Shown: positions 42,069 to 51,477, counted from the first letter of the stretch. The stretch is DNA of 64,000 bases from Erythrobacter sp. (GCA_023653115.1 JAMNXO010000002.1:186001-250000); one strand, 5' to 3'. Notes: generated by a model not told the origin, from the letters alone. Made by a program: numbers and translations.

Positions 42069-43009
42069 CGGAAATCCTCACCTGTTGCGGCAATCCGGGC
42101 CTTGAGGCCGGCCTGGCAGATGTTCTGGATCTCGATCCCCGGGTGGGCATTGACCTCGATCACCAGCGGGCCATCGTTCACGTCAAGCACGATGTCGGCC
42201 CCGCAATAGCCGAGACCCACGGCGGGCCCGCAGCGCGAGGCGAGTTCCAGCACGCGCTGCCAGCCGGGAATCTCGAACCCGATGAGTTCGACCCCGGTAT
42301 CGGGGTGGTGCGTGATCGGCGTGCCCTTCACCACTGCGCGGGTGATCTTGCCGCTTTCCATGTCGATCCCCGCCCCGATCGCGCGCTGGTGGAGGTTGGC
42401 CTTGCCGTCACTCTCGATCGTGGGCAAGCGCACCATCGCCATCAGCGGGGTGTAATGCAGGCTGATGACGCGCAGATCGGGCAGGCCTTCGGGCACGATC
42501 CGCGACAGCGCCGGATCAGCAATGATCAGCGGTTCGATCAGCGCGGCGTCTTCGGCAGCGGAATCGCCCGAAAAGCCGCCATCGACGACTTTCTGGATGT
42601 GGTGCATCACCAAGTCTTCGGGCAGCGGGGTGCCCGATCCCTTGAACCATGTGTTGCCCTCGCGCCGCACCGCCAGCAGGATGCCGTCGCCCTGCGATCC
42701 GCGCGCGGGCTTGATCGCCCAGGCATCGGGCATATCCCGGCTCGGCTTGAATTCTGCCAGCTTCTGGTGGCTGTCGATCACCGCCACGGTGCCGGTGCAG
42801 CTGATCCCCGCCGCCTCCAGCGCGACCTTGGCGGCGACCTTGTCGCGCGCGCGTTCGATCGCGCTGCGGGGGTTGTATTTCTGGATCAGCGCATTGCGCA
42901 TATTGATCCCGAGAATCTCGTCGATCCCGTCCAGCGCGGGCGGACGCAGCTTGCTCAGCGCGTCGTAATTGGCGGGCTTTCTGCGAAAGCGTCCGAACAT
43001 CTCAAACAT
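42065..43009 (-). CDS. Alpha-L-glutamate ligase-like ATP-grasp protein (RimK-related)
   Basis: The 314-aa ATP-grasp protein matches the RimK-related ligase-like family (TIGR02291 type). Visible are the nucleotide-binding segment WAIKPARGSQGDGI, the central hydrophobic beta strand region and the metal-binding end IEVNAHPGIEIQN. It should form an amide bond between an amino acid such as glutamate and an acceptor using ATP. The ATG at 43007-43009 overlaps the upstream 7TM gene by 8 nt. The family is known to pair with a 7TM/transglutaminase membrane protein, as here; its substrate is unproven. Confidence 0.85.
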   Translation of the reverse strand: MFEMFGRFRRKPANYDALSKLRPPALDGIDEILGINMRNALIQKYNPRSAIERARDKVAAKVALEAAGISCTGTVAVIDSHQKLAEFKPSRDMPDAWAIKPARGSQGDGILLAVRREGNTWFKGSGTPLPEDLVMHHIQKVVDGGFSGDSAAEDAALIEPLIIADPALSRIVPEGLPDLRVISLHYTPLMAMVRLPTIESDGKANLHQRAIGAGIDMESGKITRAVVKGTPITHHPDTGVELIGFEIPGWQRVLELASRCGPAVGLGYCGADIVLDVNDGPLVIEVNAHPGIEIQNICQAGLKARIAATGEDFR

Positions 43010-44054
43010 CCTCGGCCGAACGGATAATCCAGGCATTGTGCTTGAGCGGCCTGCCCGAAACGTCAAAACGAGGCTCGAACTGAGCCTCCTTGTTGGGGAT
43101 GATCGGCTGCGGCACACGGCGGCGGCGGCCGGGTTGGAGATCAGCGGGCGAATTGATCACCCACATTCCGCTGAGCGGCGGCGGCCCGGTTTCGCGCTGC
43201 TCCTCGAAGGTCTCCGGTTCCAGATCGAGCTCGTATTGATCGGGGTTGGCCAATTGCCGTGCCTTGCGGCGCCGTTCGAGCCAGATCGGCGCAAAGCGGT
43301 GGATTTCCGACAGGCGCAGACCGCGATAGCGGCCGAGAATGGCGATAGCGACGGCGGTGAAGGCCGGCATCAGCAGCGGCGACCATTCGATCAACGCCAG
43401 CGCGAAGTCCGACACCATCACAAATTCGATCACCACCGCCAGAATGAAGGTGTTGAGCGCCATCTTCGCGGCCGGCTTGGCGCCGTCCTTGCCCCATTGC
43501 TTCCACCACCGTTCAACGCACAGCGCGCAGACAATCACGGGGAAGGCATCGACCTGCAGCTTGATGTCGAAGATCAGCTGAAGGCCCACCAGCACCAGCA
43601 CGATCAGCGAGATCAGCACCCCCAGAAAGCCGACGCGGGTCATCCGCAGTTTGAGCAGGCTGGGGGTGACGATCATCCCGACCAGCACCGAGGAACACAG
43701 TACGATCGGCCCCATCACCGGCCCGATTTGCAGGAAGGCGACCGCGATCAGCATCGGGGTGAACAGGCCGAACGCCTTCAATCCGACAAAGCTGCGCGCC
43801 AGCACCACCAGGAATGCGCCCAGCGGCAGCACCATCAGCAGGTTCGACGGCTTGAGCCCCCAGATCGCCTGCGATGTCGCCACCCCTTCGAGCGAGGAGG
43901 GCAATACGAAGAAGCTTTCGGTATTGGAAACGCCAAGCGCCACCAGCACCGCCAGCACAAGGCCGACGGTGATACCGACATAGAAGGGGCGGCGGACCTG
44001 AGGGGTCGCGCGTGCCCAGACCTGTCTGAACTGGAAGGTCAGTTCAGAACGCAT
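43002..44054 (-). CDS. 7TM membrane protein of the inactive-transglutaminase/ATP-grasp system
   Basis: The 350-aa protein has about seven hydrophobic segments (from about 25 to 245) followed by a cytoplasmic polar C-terminal tail (about 100 residues) rich in Arg and Pro. It corresponds to the 7TM half of proteins annotated as inactive transglutaminase fused to seven helices; the transglutaminase half is absent here. The order barrel, 7TM, ATP-grasp with 11-nt and 8-nt overlaps shows a coupled operon. It may present a periplasmic or membrane acceptor to the ligase, which is inference. Confidence 0.78.
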   Translation of the reverse strand: MRSELTFQFRQVWARATPQVRRPFYVGITVGLVLAVLVALGVSNTESFFVLPSSLEGVATSQAIWGLKPSNLLMVLPLGAFLVVLARSFVGLKAFGLFTPMLIAVAFLQIGPVMGPIVLCSSVLVGMIVTPSLLKLRMTRVGFLGVLISLIVLVLVGLQLIFDIKLQVDAFPVIVCALCVERWWKQWGKDGAKPAAKMALNTFILAVVIEFVMVSDFALALIEWSPLLMPAFTAVAIAILGRYRGLRLSEIHRFAPIWLERRRKARQLANPDQYELDLEPETFEEQRETGPPPLSGMWVINSPADLQPGRRRRVPQPIIPNKEAQFEPRFDVSGRPLKHNAWIIRSAEDV

Positions 44055-44958
44055 ACCCGACCGAAAGCGTCAGCCGGTAACCTTCGCGTTCGCGGACGGG
44101 TTCATTGCTGCCGGAGAAAATATACTTGGCTTCCGCCTCGACCCGCCATTTGCCGGGCCACCACAGCACTTCGACTTCAGGCACCACCAAATTATCCCGG
44201 CGGCGATCGCCGTTGACGGTCAGGCGGCCATCGAATTCGGTGCGGATTGCCTCGAGCGCCGGGCGCACGCGCAGATCGGGCGCGACCGGACGGGTATAGG
44301 CGACGCCTGCCGACTGGCGTTCATAGCCGCGGCGCGGATCATCCGAGGTAATGGATTCCGCCCGCAGATCGAAGGCGAGGAAGTGGTTCGGGCCAAAGCG
44401 GCGGCGATATTGCGCATCGACACGCGCGCCTTCCCCCTTGGTTTCTGCGAGCAGGCCGTTGTCATATTGGCGTTCCCGCCATGTGCCCTGCACCCGCAGG
44501 CGGTGATCGCGTGCCGGCTCCCATGTCAGCCGGGCCGCGCCCTGCCATTCGTCGGTATCGCTGGATTCGACCGAGACGAAGTCGTCGTAATGGCGGGCCT
44601 GCAACTGCAGCTCCCAGCCCTTGGCGATATCGGCCTCGGCGGTGGCGGTGAAGCGATCGCGGGCAATATCATCGCGCCCGTCGCCAAGCCGGAACACCTC
44701 GATCCGGTCCGCCTCGACACGCAGCCGCAGCCCCTTTTTCTCAAGCGCCACGCCGACTTGCCCACGCACCGAAATCGCCTCGCCATCGACGACGAGATCA
44801 TCATCGCGGGTGGTGGTCTGGGCGCTGACGGTCTGCACCTCGATGCGGGCATCCGGGTTCAGCTGCCAGCCTCCGTCCTGTGCCAGCGCAGGGCTGGCAG
44901 CGATCACGCCAAGTGCGCAGGCCAGCAGGCGATTGGTGACGCGAAGCAGGTATTTCAT
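44044..44958 (-). CDS. Outer-membrane beta-barrel protein, first gene of the ATP-grasp operon
   Basis: The 304-aa product has a signal peptide (1-26, ASPALAQ) and a mature region of alternating amphipathic strands that ends in LTLSVGYAF, with the C-terminal phenylalanine recognised by the BAM complex. No family name is clear. It overlaps the 7TM gene by 11 nt. A role in exporting or anchoring the product of the ligase system is possible but unproved. Confidence 0.7.
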   Translation of the reverse strand: MKYLLRVTNRLLACALGVIAASPALAQDGGWQLNPDARIEVQTVSAQTTTRDDDLVVDGEAISVRGQVGVALEKKGLRLRVEADRIEVFRLGDGRDDIARDRFTATAEADIAKGWELQLQARHYDDFVSVESSDTDEWQGAARLTWEPARDHRLRVQGTWRERQYDNGLLAETKGEGARVDAQYRRRFGPNHFLAFDLRAESITSDDPRRGYERQSAGVAYTRPVAPDLRVRPALEAIRTEFDGRLTVNGDRRRDNLVVPEVEVLWWPGKWRVEAEAKYIFSGSNEPVREREGYRLTLSVGYAF

Positions 44959-45057
44959 CGGTTAAGCCCCCGTAATTCTGAGAACGAATACGGGAGGGGG
45001 TGTTTAGAAATTGCTAACCACGCCTCTCAACCATGGGGCGGGCGCGGTGCGGGCACC

Positions 45058-45094
45058 AAAAAGGGGCGGAAAGCCGCTGCCGGCCCTCCGCCCC
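45058..45094 (-). terminator. Intrinsic terminator of the first TonB receptor gene
   Basis: On the - strand GGGGCGGA (45094-45087) pairs with TCCGCCCC (45070-45063) around a 16-nt loop, followed by TTTTT (45062-45058). It lies 32 nt after the receptor's stop codon. Confidence 0.88.
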
Positions 45095-45126
45095 CTGTCA
45101 GGCGATCAGGTGTCGTGAAACGCGGA

Positions 45127-47499
45127 TCAGAAGCGCGCGGACACCTCGACGCCGTAGAAGCGCGGCTCGGCCGGGATGAAGGTGGGGATGGTGAAGGCCC
45201 CGCCGGTGTTGCCCGCATCGAGCAGGTAGTCTTCGTCCAGCGCGTTGCGGATGAAACCGGCGATCTCGTAGCGATCATCGCCGAAGCTGAGGCCCGCGCG
45301 GGCATTGACCAGCGTCACCGCACCTTGCGAGGTCACCGGATTGTTCGGCACTTCGAAGAAGATACGGCCGCGATGCGTGATCGTCGGCGTGGCGAAGAAA
45401 CGCATCCCGTTGCCGAACTCGTAATCGACCGTGAAGCCGCCCGCGGCCTGCACTTCAGGCTGCAGACGGAAGCGCGCGCCCGAGAACTGAGGCGAGAAGG
45501 CCCCGTTCTCGTCGATCCCGCCGTCGATATAGCCGACATTGGCGAAGACGTTGAGCCAGTCGGTCACGTCCACCGCCACTTCGGCCTCGACCCCGAGGTT
45601 GCTGGCCTTGCCCGCGCTCGCGGTGACGAAGGCGCCGGTCGGGTTGCCATTGGCATCGAGCTGCGCGACCGAGACCTGGAAGTCGTTATAGACCTGGTAG
45701 TAGACCCCGAGCGAGGCCGAGACGCCGCCGCTGGCGAGCTTCACCCCGCCTTCGTAGTTCCACACGGTTTCTTCCGCGATGTTGGTCACGTTGGGCAGCA
45801 CGTCGGTGCCGCTGCGGCGGGCGGCCACCTGCACAACCGGCGAACGGCGGCCACGCGACACGGTGGCGAAGACGTTGACGTCATCGCTGATGCGATACAG
45901 CGCGTTGAAGCGCGGCAGCACGGCATCGAAACGCTCGTCGGCGCTGAAAGTGCGCCCGCGGGTGTCGATCTGTCCGGGGATCAACGGCGCACGGCTGATC
46001 ACCGAGTTCGGCACGTTCGCGAAGAAGGCGGATTCGCGGTATTCGTGGATGAAGCGCACGCCGGCGGTCAGCTCGAGCGCGTCGGTCGGCAGCCAGGTGA
46101 CATCGGCGAACACCGAATAGGCCTCGTTGTGGCCCTGGTTTTCGAACACCGAAGCGTAAGGGATCGCCTGGAAGGCGCCGCCCGTAACGATCGCGGTGAC
46201 GCCGCTGGCCGGCACCGTGCCATTCGGCGCAACGCAGGGGATGCCCGGGATCAGCGGCGCGCCGAACAGGCTGGAAAGGCACTGAAGGAAGGTGCCTTCT
46301 TCGCTGGCGAAGGGCACGTTCTGGCGGCCGTCCTCGATGAAGACGTTCCAGCCCGCGCTGGCCCGCAGGCTGTCACCGGCATAGCTGAAGCGCCCTTCGT
46401 GGCTGACCTGCCAGCCATCGGCGATTTCAGCGAATTCGAGGAACGGCGCGGCCGTGCCATCGGCATCGAACACTTCGCGGCTGTCGAATTCGCGGTAGCC
46501 GTTGACGGTGGTGAAGGTCCATTCGTCGGCGAACTGGTATTCGGCAGTGATGTTGAAGTCATAGACCTCGCGGTTGAGGCCCAGCTGATCGTCGCCCAGC
46601 GCCGCGGCGCCGGCCGGGTTGCCGCCGAGGTTGGCGTCTTCAAAGGCGTTGGCCGCACCGCCCGGCGCGCCGAGGAAGGCGGGGAAGCGGCCCGAGATGA
46701 ACGGGGTGCCGCCATTGCGCTGCTGATCGTAGGTGGCGATCAGATCGAGCTTGAAATCGGCGGTCGGGGTATAGCGCAGCGAGGCGCGCACGCCGAGCTG
46801 GTCCTGCGCGTAGAGATCCTCGTCCTGATTGGGGCTGAGGTTGCGGACATAGCCGTCACGCGTGCGCCATTCGCCGGCGATGCGCGCGGCGATCACATCC
46901 GAGCCCATGTTGAGGAAGCCGCCAACGAGGGTCTGGTTGAAATTGCCGTAACCGCCGCGGATCTCGCCCGAGAAGCCTTCACGCGGACGGGCCGAGACGA
47001 GGCTGATCGCGCCGACCGCGCTGGCCGTGCCGAACAGGGTCGCCTGCGGGCCCTTGATCACTTCGACGCGCTCCAGATCGTAGATCGCCTGATACGAGCC
47101 GCGCGAACGCGAGATGTCGACGCCGTTGTAATAGAGCGTGACGCGCGGGCCCTGCTGGGCCGAGCCGCTGTCCGAGGTGATCCCGCGGATCACGATGCCC
47201 GGGTTGTTGGCGCTCTGCTCCTGGATCAGCAGGCCGGGGACATAGTTGGAAAGCTCGTCGAGATCGGTGACGCCGAGGTCACGGATGCGCTCGCCCGAGG
47301 TGGCGCTGATGGTGATCGGCACGTCCTGCAGGCGCTGTTCCACCTTCTGCGCAGTGACGATGATCTGGTTGCCCGAGGCGCGTTCGTCCATGTCAGGCGC
47401 CTGAGCGGCCTCGTCCTGCGCGAAGGCGGCCTGCGGTGCGGCGGCGAGAATGGTGGCGAGCGCGATCAGCGACACGCGTTGAGCGGGGGTGCGGAGCAT
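45127..47499 (-). CDS. TonB-dependent outer-membrane receptor 1
   Basis: The 790-aa protein has a signal peptide (1-27, APQAAFAQ), a plug domain (about 45-170) with IIVTAQKVEQRLQDVPITIS and RVEVIKGPQATLFGTASAVG, and a 22-strand barrel ending in FYGVEVSARF with terminal Phe. It imports a siderophore, vitamin, sugar or other ligand across the outer membrane with TonB energy. The ATG at 47497-47499 follows CAGGGAAG. An extracellular loop has a Cys pair (CLSSLFG... PCV). The ligand cannot be read from sequence; no substrate-specific genes are adjacent. Confidence 0.9.
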   Translation of the reverse strand: MLRTPAQRVSLIALATILAAAPQAAFAQDEAAQAPDMDERASGNQIIVTAQKVEQRLQDVPITISATSGERIRDLGVTDLDELSNYVPGLLIQEQSANNPGIVIRGITSDSGSAQQGPRVTLYYNGVDISRSRGSYQAIYDLERVEVIKGPQATLFGTASAVGAISLVSARPREGFSGEIRGGYGNFNQTLVGGFLNMGSDVIAARIAGEWRTRDGYVRNLSPNQDEDLYAQDQLGVRASLRYTPTADFKLDLIATYDQQRNGGTPFISGRFPAFLGAPGGAANAFEDANLGGNPAGAAALGDDQLGLNREVYDFNITAEYQFADEWTFTTVNGYREFDSREVFDADGTAAPFLEFAEIADGWQVSHEGRFSYAGDSLRASAGWNVFIEDGRQNVPFASEEGTFLQCLSSLFGAPLIPGIPCVAPNGTVPASGVTAIVTGGAFQAIPYASVFENQGHNEAYSVFADVTWLPTDALELTAGVRFIHEYRESAFFANVPNSVISRAPLIPGQIDTRGRTFSADERFDAVLPRFNALYRISDDVNVFATVSRGRRSPVVQVAARRSGTDVLPNVTNIAEETVWNYEGGVKLASGGVSASLGVYYQVYNDFQVSVAQLDANGNPTGAFVTASAGKASNLGVEAEVAVDVTDWLNVFANVGYIDGGIDENGAFSPQFSGARFRLQPEVQAAGGFTVDYEFGNGMRFFATPTITHRGRIFFEVPNNPVTSQGAVTLVNARAGLSFGDDRYEIAGFIRNALDEDYLLDAGNTGGAFTIPTFIPAEPRFYGVEVSARF

Positions 47500-47637
47500 G
47501 TTTTGGCTTCCCTGTTGATGGAGAGAGGCCCTGCCCGTGGCACCCATGCATGACAGCGCGGCGACGTCTGCGTGAAGCCGCCGTTACAGGGAATTTACAC
47601 TTTAAAGGCGTTGCCCAAATGCATCTTTCTTGAAAAC

Positions 47638-50061
47638 CTAAAGCGGGTTTCCGTCCCTGTCCCGATAGATCTCTCTGCGGCCGACGTGGTTGGACGGGCC
47701 GACGAGGCCATCTTCCTCCATCCGTTCGATCCATTTGGCCGCGGTGTTGTAGCCCACGCCCATCTGGCGCTGGAGCCAGCTTCCGCTCGCCTTCTGGTTC
47801 TCGATCACGATCTGGCAGGCCTGCCGGTATTTGCGCTCCTCCGGATTGTCGGAGGCGGTGAAATCGTCCTCGAAGCCGAAACCGCCATCCTCGGGTTCTT
47901 CGGTGACGGCATCGACATATTCGGGCGCGCCTTGCGAGCGCCAGAAATCGGCCACGGCCTCGACCTCTTCATCGCTGACAAACGGGCCGTGGACGCGCAC
48001 CATCGCACCGGTGTTGGGCTTGTAGAGCATATCGCCCTTGCCCAGCAGCTGTTCGGCGCCCTGTTCGCCCAGGATCGTGCGGCTGTCGATCCGGCTGGTC
48101 ACCTTGAAGCTGATGCGGGTCGGCAGGTTGGCCTTGATCACGCCGGTGATGACGTCGACCGAGGGGCGCTGGGTGGCCATGATGAGGTGGATACCCGCCG
48201 CACGGCTTTTCTGGCTGAGGCGCTGGATCAGCACTTCGATTTCCTTGCCGATGGTGACCATGAGGTCAGCCAGCTCGTCGACGATCAGCACGATCTGCGG
48301 CAGCGGCTGGTAATCGAGCTGTTCTTCCTCGAACAATTGCTCGCCGGTTTCGGGATCGAACCCGGTCTGCACCCGGCGGCCCAGCGGCTTGCCCTTGGCG
48401 ATCGCGGCGGAGACTTTCTCGTTGAACGAATGGATATTGCGCGAGGAGATCGCGCTCATCATCCGGTAGCGCCGCTCCATTTCCTCGACCGCCCATTTCA
48501 GCGCACGCACCGACTTGTGCGGCTCGGTCACCACTGGCGAGAGCAGATGCGGGATGTCGTCATAGGTCTTGAGTTCGAGCACCTTGGGATCGATCAGGAT
48601 CAGGCGCAGCTCGGCGGGCGTGAAGCGGTAGAGCAGCGAGAGCAGGATGACGTTGAGGCCCACCGACTTGCCCGATCCGGTGGTGCCCGCCACCAGCAAG
48701 TGCGGCATGGCGGCGAGATCGGCGATCACCGGCTCGCCCGCGATATCCTTGCCGAGAATGATCGGCAGGCGGCCCTTGGCATCGGCAAAATCGGCGCAGG
48801 CGGCGAGCTCTTTCAGCATCACCACCTGGCGATCCTGATTGGGCAATTCGATGCCCATCACGGTGCGCCCCGGAATCGGCGAGACGCGCGCGGAGATCGC
48901 GCTCATGTTGCGGGCGATGTCTTCGGCGAGGCCGATCACGCGGCTGGCCTTGATGCCGGGCGCAGGTTCGAGCTCGTACATCGTCACCACCGGGCCGGTG
49001 CGCACCGCGGTGATCTCGCCCTTCACATTGAAATCGTCGAGCACGTTTTCGAGCAGGCGGGCGTTGCGTTCGAGCGCGACCTTGTCGAGTTTGGGCGCCT
49101 TGTCGACCGGCGGTTCGGCGAGCAGTTCGAGGCTCGGTAGCTTGAAGGCAGCGAACATATCGCCCTGCGCGGTCTTGGCCGGCTGGGCGCGCTTGGGCGG
49201 GGCGGACGGATCGCTGATTTCGGGCGCGCGGCGCGGGCGTTCATCGATCACAGCAGGCGCGGCATCGCCCTTCATCGCACGGCGCGGACGCACGGCGGGG
49301 GCATCGTCATCTTCCTCGCCGGCAAAGGCGAGCGCGGGGGCCGCCTTGCGACCGGGCAGCGGCAGCCAGCGCAGCAAGCCGGCGAGCGAGCCGCCGCCGA
49401 GGAATTCGGGCAGGCTCATCAGCACCCGCCAGTCGATTGCAAAGATGCGGGTCAGCAGGCCGACCCCGGTGGCCAGACAGGCGAGCGCGGCGGCCAGGAT
49501 CACCCAGCCCTGCGCCTCGGCGCCGAAGCGCGCAGCCACCGCCTCGATCGCGCCTGCGCCGAGCAGGCCGGCAAGGCCGCCTGCCTGCGCCGGCAGGGTG
49601 CCGCCCGGCCCCTCGAACGCGAGCGCGAGCACGCTGGAAAGCAGGGTGATGGCGATCAGCAGCAGACCGGTGGGCAGCCACCACGGCGTGGTTTCGGGCG
49701 CATCGCCATTTTCGACATCGCGCCACAGCTTGCGCGCCGAGACATAGAGCAGCGGCAGCAGCAGCGCGCCGGGCAGGCCGAACATCAGCAGCACCCGGTC
49801 TGCCAGCCATGCCCCGCCAGCGCCCATCCAGTTGGCGACCTCGTCAGGCGCGGCGGCGGTGGAGGGGCTGGGATCGGTCTGGGTGTAGCTTACCAGCGCC
49901 AGCGCGAGCACAATCGTCGCGCCCAGCAGCGCGCCAGCGCCCACCATCTGCACCAGCCGCCGCAGCGAACGACGCAGGCCCGCGCGCCACTCGGCGTCCG
50001 TCTTGCTGACGGCGGTCTTGCGGGCAGACGTGTTTCGGGGCGTAACGGCGCGGCTGGCCAT
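47638..50061 (-). CDS. ftsK: DNA translocase FtsK
   Basis: The 807-aa protein has four hydrophobic segments (about 35-240), a Pro/Ala-rich linker, then the motor with Walker A AGTTGSGKSVGLN, Walker B IVLIVDELADLM and the C-terminal gamma winged-helix domain (QRQMGVGYNTAAKWIERME). It pumps DNA at the division septum and helps resolve chromosome dimers. The linker is short compared with Escherichia coli FtsK, as usual in alphaproteobacteria. ATG at 50059-50061. The gap to the upstream leftward gene contains element copy C. Confidence 0.93.
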   Translation of the reverse strand: MASRAVTPRNTSARKTAVSKTDAEWRAGLRRSLRRLVQMVGAGALLGATIVLALALVSYTQTDPSPSTAAAPDEVANWMGAGGAWLADRVLLMFGLPGALLLPLLYVSARKLWRDVENGDAPETTPWWLPTGLLLIAITLLSSVLALAFEGPGGTLPAQAGGLAGLLGAGAIEAVAARFGAEAQGWVILAAALACLATGVGLLTRIFAIDWRVLMSLPEFLGGGSLAGLLRWLPLPGRKAAPALAFAGEEDDDAPAVRPRRAMKGDAAPAVIDERPRRAPEISDPSAPPKRAQPAKTAQGDMFAAFKLPSLELLAEPPVDKAPKLDKVALERNARLLENVLDDFNVKGEITAVRTGPVVTMYELEPAPGIKASRVIGLAEDIARNMSAISARVSPIPGRTVMGIELPNQDRQVVMLKELAACADFADAKGRLPIILGKDIAGEPVIADLAAMPHLLVAGTTGSGKSVGLNVILLSLLYRFTPAELRLILIDPKVLELKTYDDIPHLLSPVVTEPHKSVRALKWAVEEMERRYRMMSAISSRNIHSFNEKVSAAIAKGKPLGRRVQTGFDPETGEQLFEEEQLDYQPLPQIVLIVDELADLMVTIGKEIEVLIQRLSQKSRAAGIHLIMATQRPSVDVITGVIKANLPTRISFKVTSRIDSRTILGEQGAEQLLGKGDMLYKPNTGAMVRVHGPFVSDEEVEAVADFWRSQGAPEYVDAVTEEPEDGGFGFEDDFTASDNPEERKYRQACQIVIENQKASGSWLQRQMGVGYNTAAKWIERMEEDGLVGPSNHVGRREIYRDRDGNPL

Positions 50062-50154
50062 GGCGGATCTCCTGAGCGGAACACATCATGAATCCTAGCG
50101 CGACTCCGGTCAAGCGAAGTGCGACGGGGCGTTGGTTTCGCGGATGGCATTGAT

Positions 50155-50245
50155 CGGCCCGCAGGGCCGCAAGCCCGAACGGGCGCCCGCAGCGACGCGA
50201 CCTTCAGGTCGCATGAGCGAGGATTTCGCACGCCGGATGGCGTGC
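50155..50245 (-). repeat. Four-hairpin intergenic element, copy C
   Basis: On the - strand: hairpin I 50245-50228 (GCACGCC, loop ATCC), linker GAAATCCTCGCTC, hairpin II 50214-50195 (ATGCGACC with GGTCGCGT, one G-U pair), linker GCTGCGGGC, hairpin III 50184-50173 (GCCC with GGGC), linker CTTG, hairpin IV 50169-50155 (CGGCCC, loop 3). It begins 10 nt after the stop of the ThiE-like gene and lies 93 nt upstream of ftsK. Confidence 0.85.
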
Positions 50246-50255
50246 GGGACAAGAT

Positions 50256-50792
50256 TCAACTCAACCCGTCGATCGCCGCCCAATGCTGCCAGCATAGCGC
50301 GCGCGCGCATTCTGCCGTCATGCCGCCCAAAGCGATCACCGGCAGGCGAGATTGGCGCGCGAGCAGCCGGAACCGCACCGGGCCGAGCACTTTGGCGCCG
50401 GGATGCGAGTTGGTCGGGAACACCGGCGAAAGCAGCGCCGCGTCGGCTCCCAGCCTTGCGGCGAGGCCCAGTTCGGCCAGATCATGCGCGGTTGCCAGCT
50501 GCAGCAGCCTGGCGCGGCGCGGCGTGAGGCTGCGCGGGCTGCCATAGATCCCGTCCGCCCCCCATTCGCGCGCGGTCAGAGCGGAATCGGCGAGGATCAC
50601 GACATGGCCGCGTGCCTTGGCTAGGCGGCGCAGCTGGCGGAAGCGGGCGAAGCGTTCGGGATCGGGCAGGTGGTAATGGCGGTAGATGAATCCCGATCCG
50701 CGCGGCAATTGCGCCAGCGCAAGCGCCAGCCCGGCGTCATTGCGGGCATCGCTGATGAGCCACAGGGCGGGGAGGGGATTGGCGCGCGTCAC
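50256..50792 (-). CDS. Thiamine-phosphate-synthase/TenI-like TIM-barrel protein
   Basis: The 178-aa product has the ThiE/TenI plan: LPALWLISDARNDAG at the start, HVVILADSALTAREWGADGIYG, GADAALLSPVFPTNSHPGA and the phosphate-site loop VIALGGMTAECAR at the end. It is shorter than ThiE proper (about 205 aa), and a thiamine phosphate synthase role is uncertain; TenI-type isomerase is the alternative. The start is unclear: the GTG at 50790-50792 is preferred because family sequence begins there, but an ATG at 50814-50816 would overlap the divergent yggS start codon. Confidence 0.7.
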   Translation of the reverse strand: MTRANPLPALWLISDARNDAGLALALAQLPRGSGFIYRHYHLPDPERFARFRQLRRLAKARGHVVILADSALTAREWGADGIYGSPRSLTPRRARLLQLATAHDLAELGLAARLGADAALLSPVFPTNSHPGAKVLGPVRFRLLARQSRLPVIALGGMTAECARALCWQHWAAIDGLS

Positions 50793-50814
50793 CCACCCGC
50801 TATAGAGCGCGCCC

Positions 50815-51477
50815 ATGGAAAGTGCAGCCACCCGCCTCGCCGAAGTCCGCAGCAACATCGCCCGGGTGTGCAAACCCGCACGGCGCGAGCCTGCCGATGT
50901 CGCTCTGATTGCCGTCAGCAAGACCCAAGACGCCGCTGCCATCCAGCCGCTGATCGATGCCGGTCAGCGCGTGTTCGGCGAGAACCGGGTGCAGGAGGCG
51001 CAGGCCAAGTGGCCGGAATTGCGCGCCGCCCATCCCGATATCGAACTCCACCTGATCGGCCAGCTGCAATCGAACAAGGCGGAAGAGGCGGTGGCGCTGT
51101 TCGACTATATCCACGCGCTCGACCGTCCGAGCCTGCTCACCGCGCTGGCACGCGCGATGGACAAGGCGGGGCGGCGCGTGCCGTGCTTCGTGCAGGTCAA
51201 TATCGGCGACGAGCCGCAAAAGGGCGGCTGCCCGATTGTCGAGCTGCCCGCGTTTCTTGATGCGGTGCGCGCGGCGGATGTGCCGCTGGCCGGGCTGATG
51301 TGCATTCCGCCTGCCGACACCGAAGCAGCACCGTTCTTTGCGCTGCTGGCGAAGCTGGCGGCCGATCACGGGCTCACCGGCCTCAGCATGGGCATGAGCG
51401 GCGATTACGAGACTGCCGTGATGCTGGGCGCGACCCATGTGCGCGTCGGAACCGCGCTGTTCGGCAGCCGCGCATAA
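50815..51477 (+). CDS. yggS: YggS family PLP-binding protein (PLP homeostasis)
   Basis: The 220-aa single-domain PLP protein binds the cofactor through Lys36 in LIAVSKTQD. Other family landmarks are FGENRVQEA, HLIGQLQSNK, GLMCIPP and SMGMSGDYETAVMLGATHVRVG. It is not a catalytic enzyme in known cases but regulates PLP and amino-acid pools. The ATG at 50815 overlaps the possible start of the divergent ThiE-like gene. It is not in an operon on this side. Confidence 0.93.
   Translation: MESAATRLAEVRSNIARVCKPARREPADVALIAVSKTQDAAAIQPLIDAGQRVFGENRVQEAQAKWPELRAAHPDIELHLIGQLQSNKAEEAVALFDYIHALDRPSLLTALARAMDKAGRRVPCFVQVNIGDEPQKGGCPIVELPAFLDAVRAADVPLAGLMCIPPADTEAAPFFALLAKLAADHGLTGLSMGMSGDYETAVMLGATHVRVGTALFGSRA

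Noticed and set aside
44383-47553. A long + strand open frame opposite TonB receptor 1
   Set aside because: Shadow of the receptor gene; composition and lack of motifs are typical of antisense frames in GC-rich DNA.
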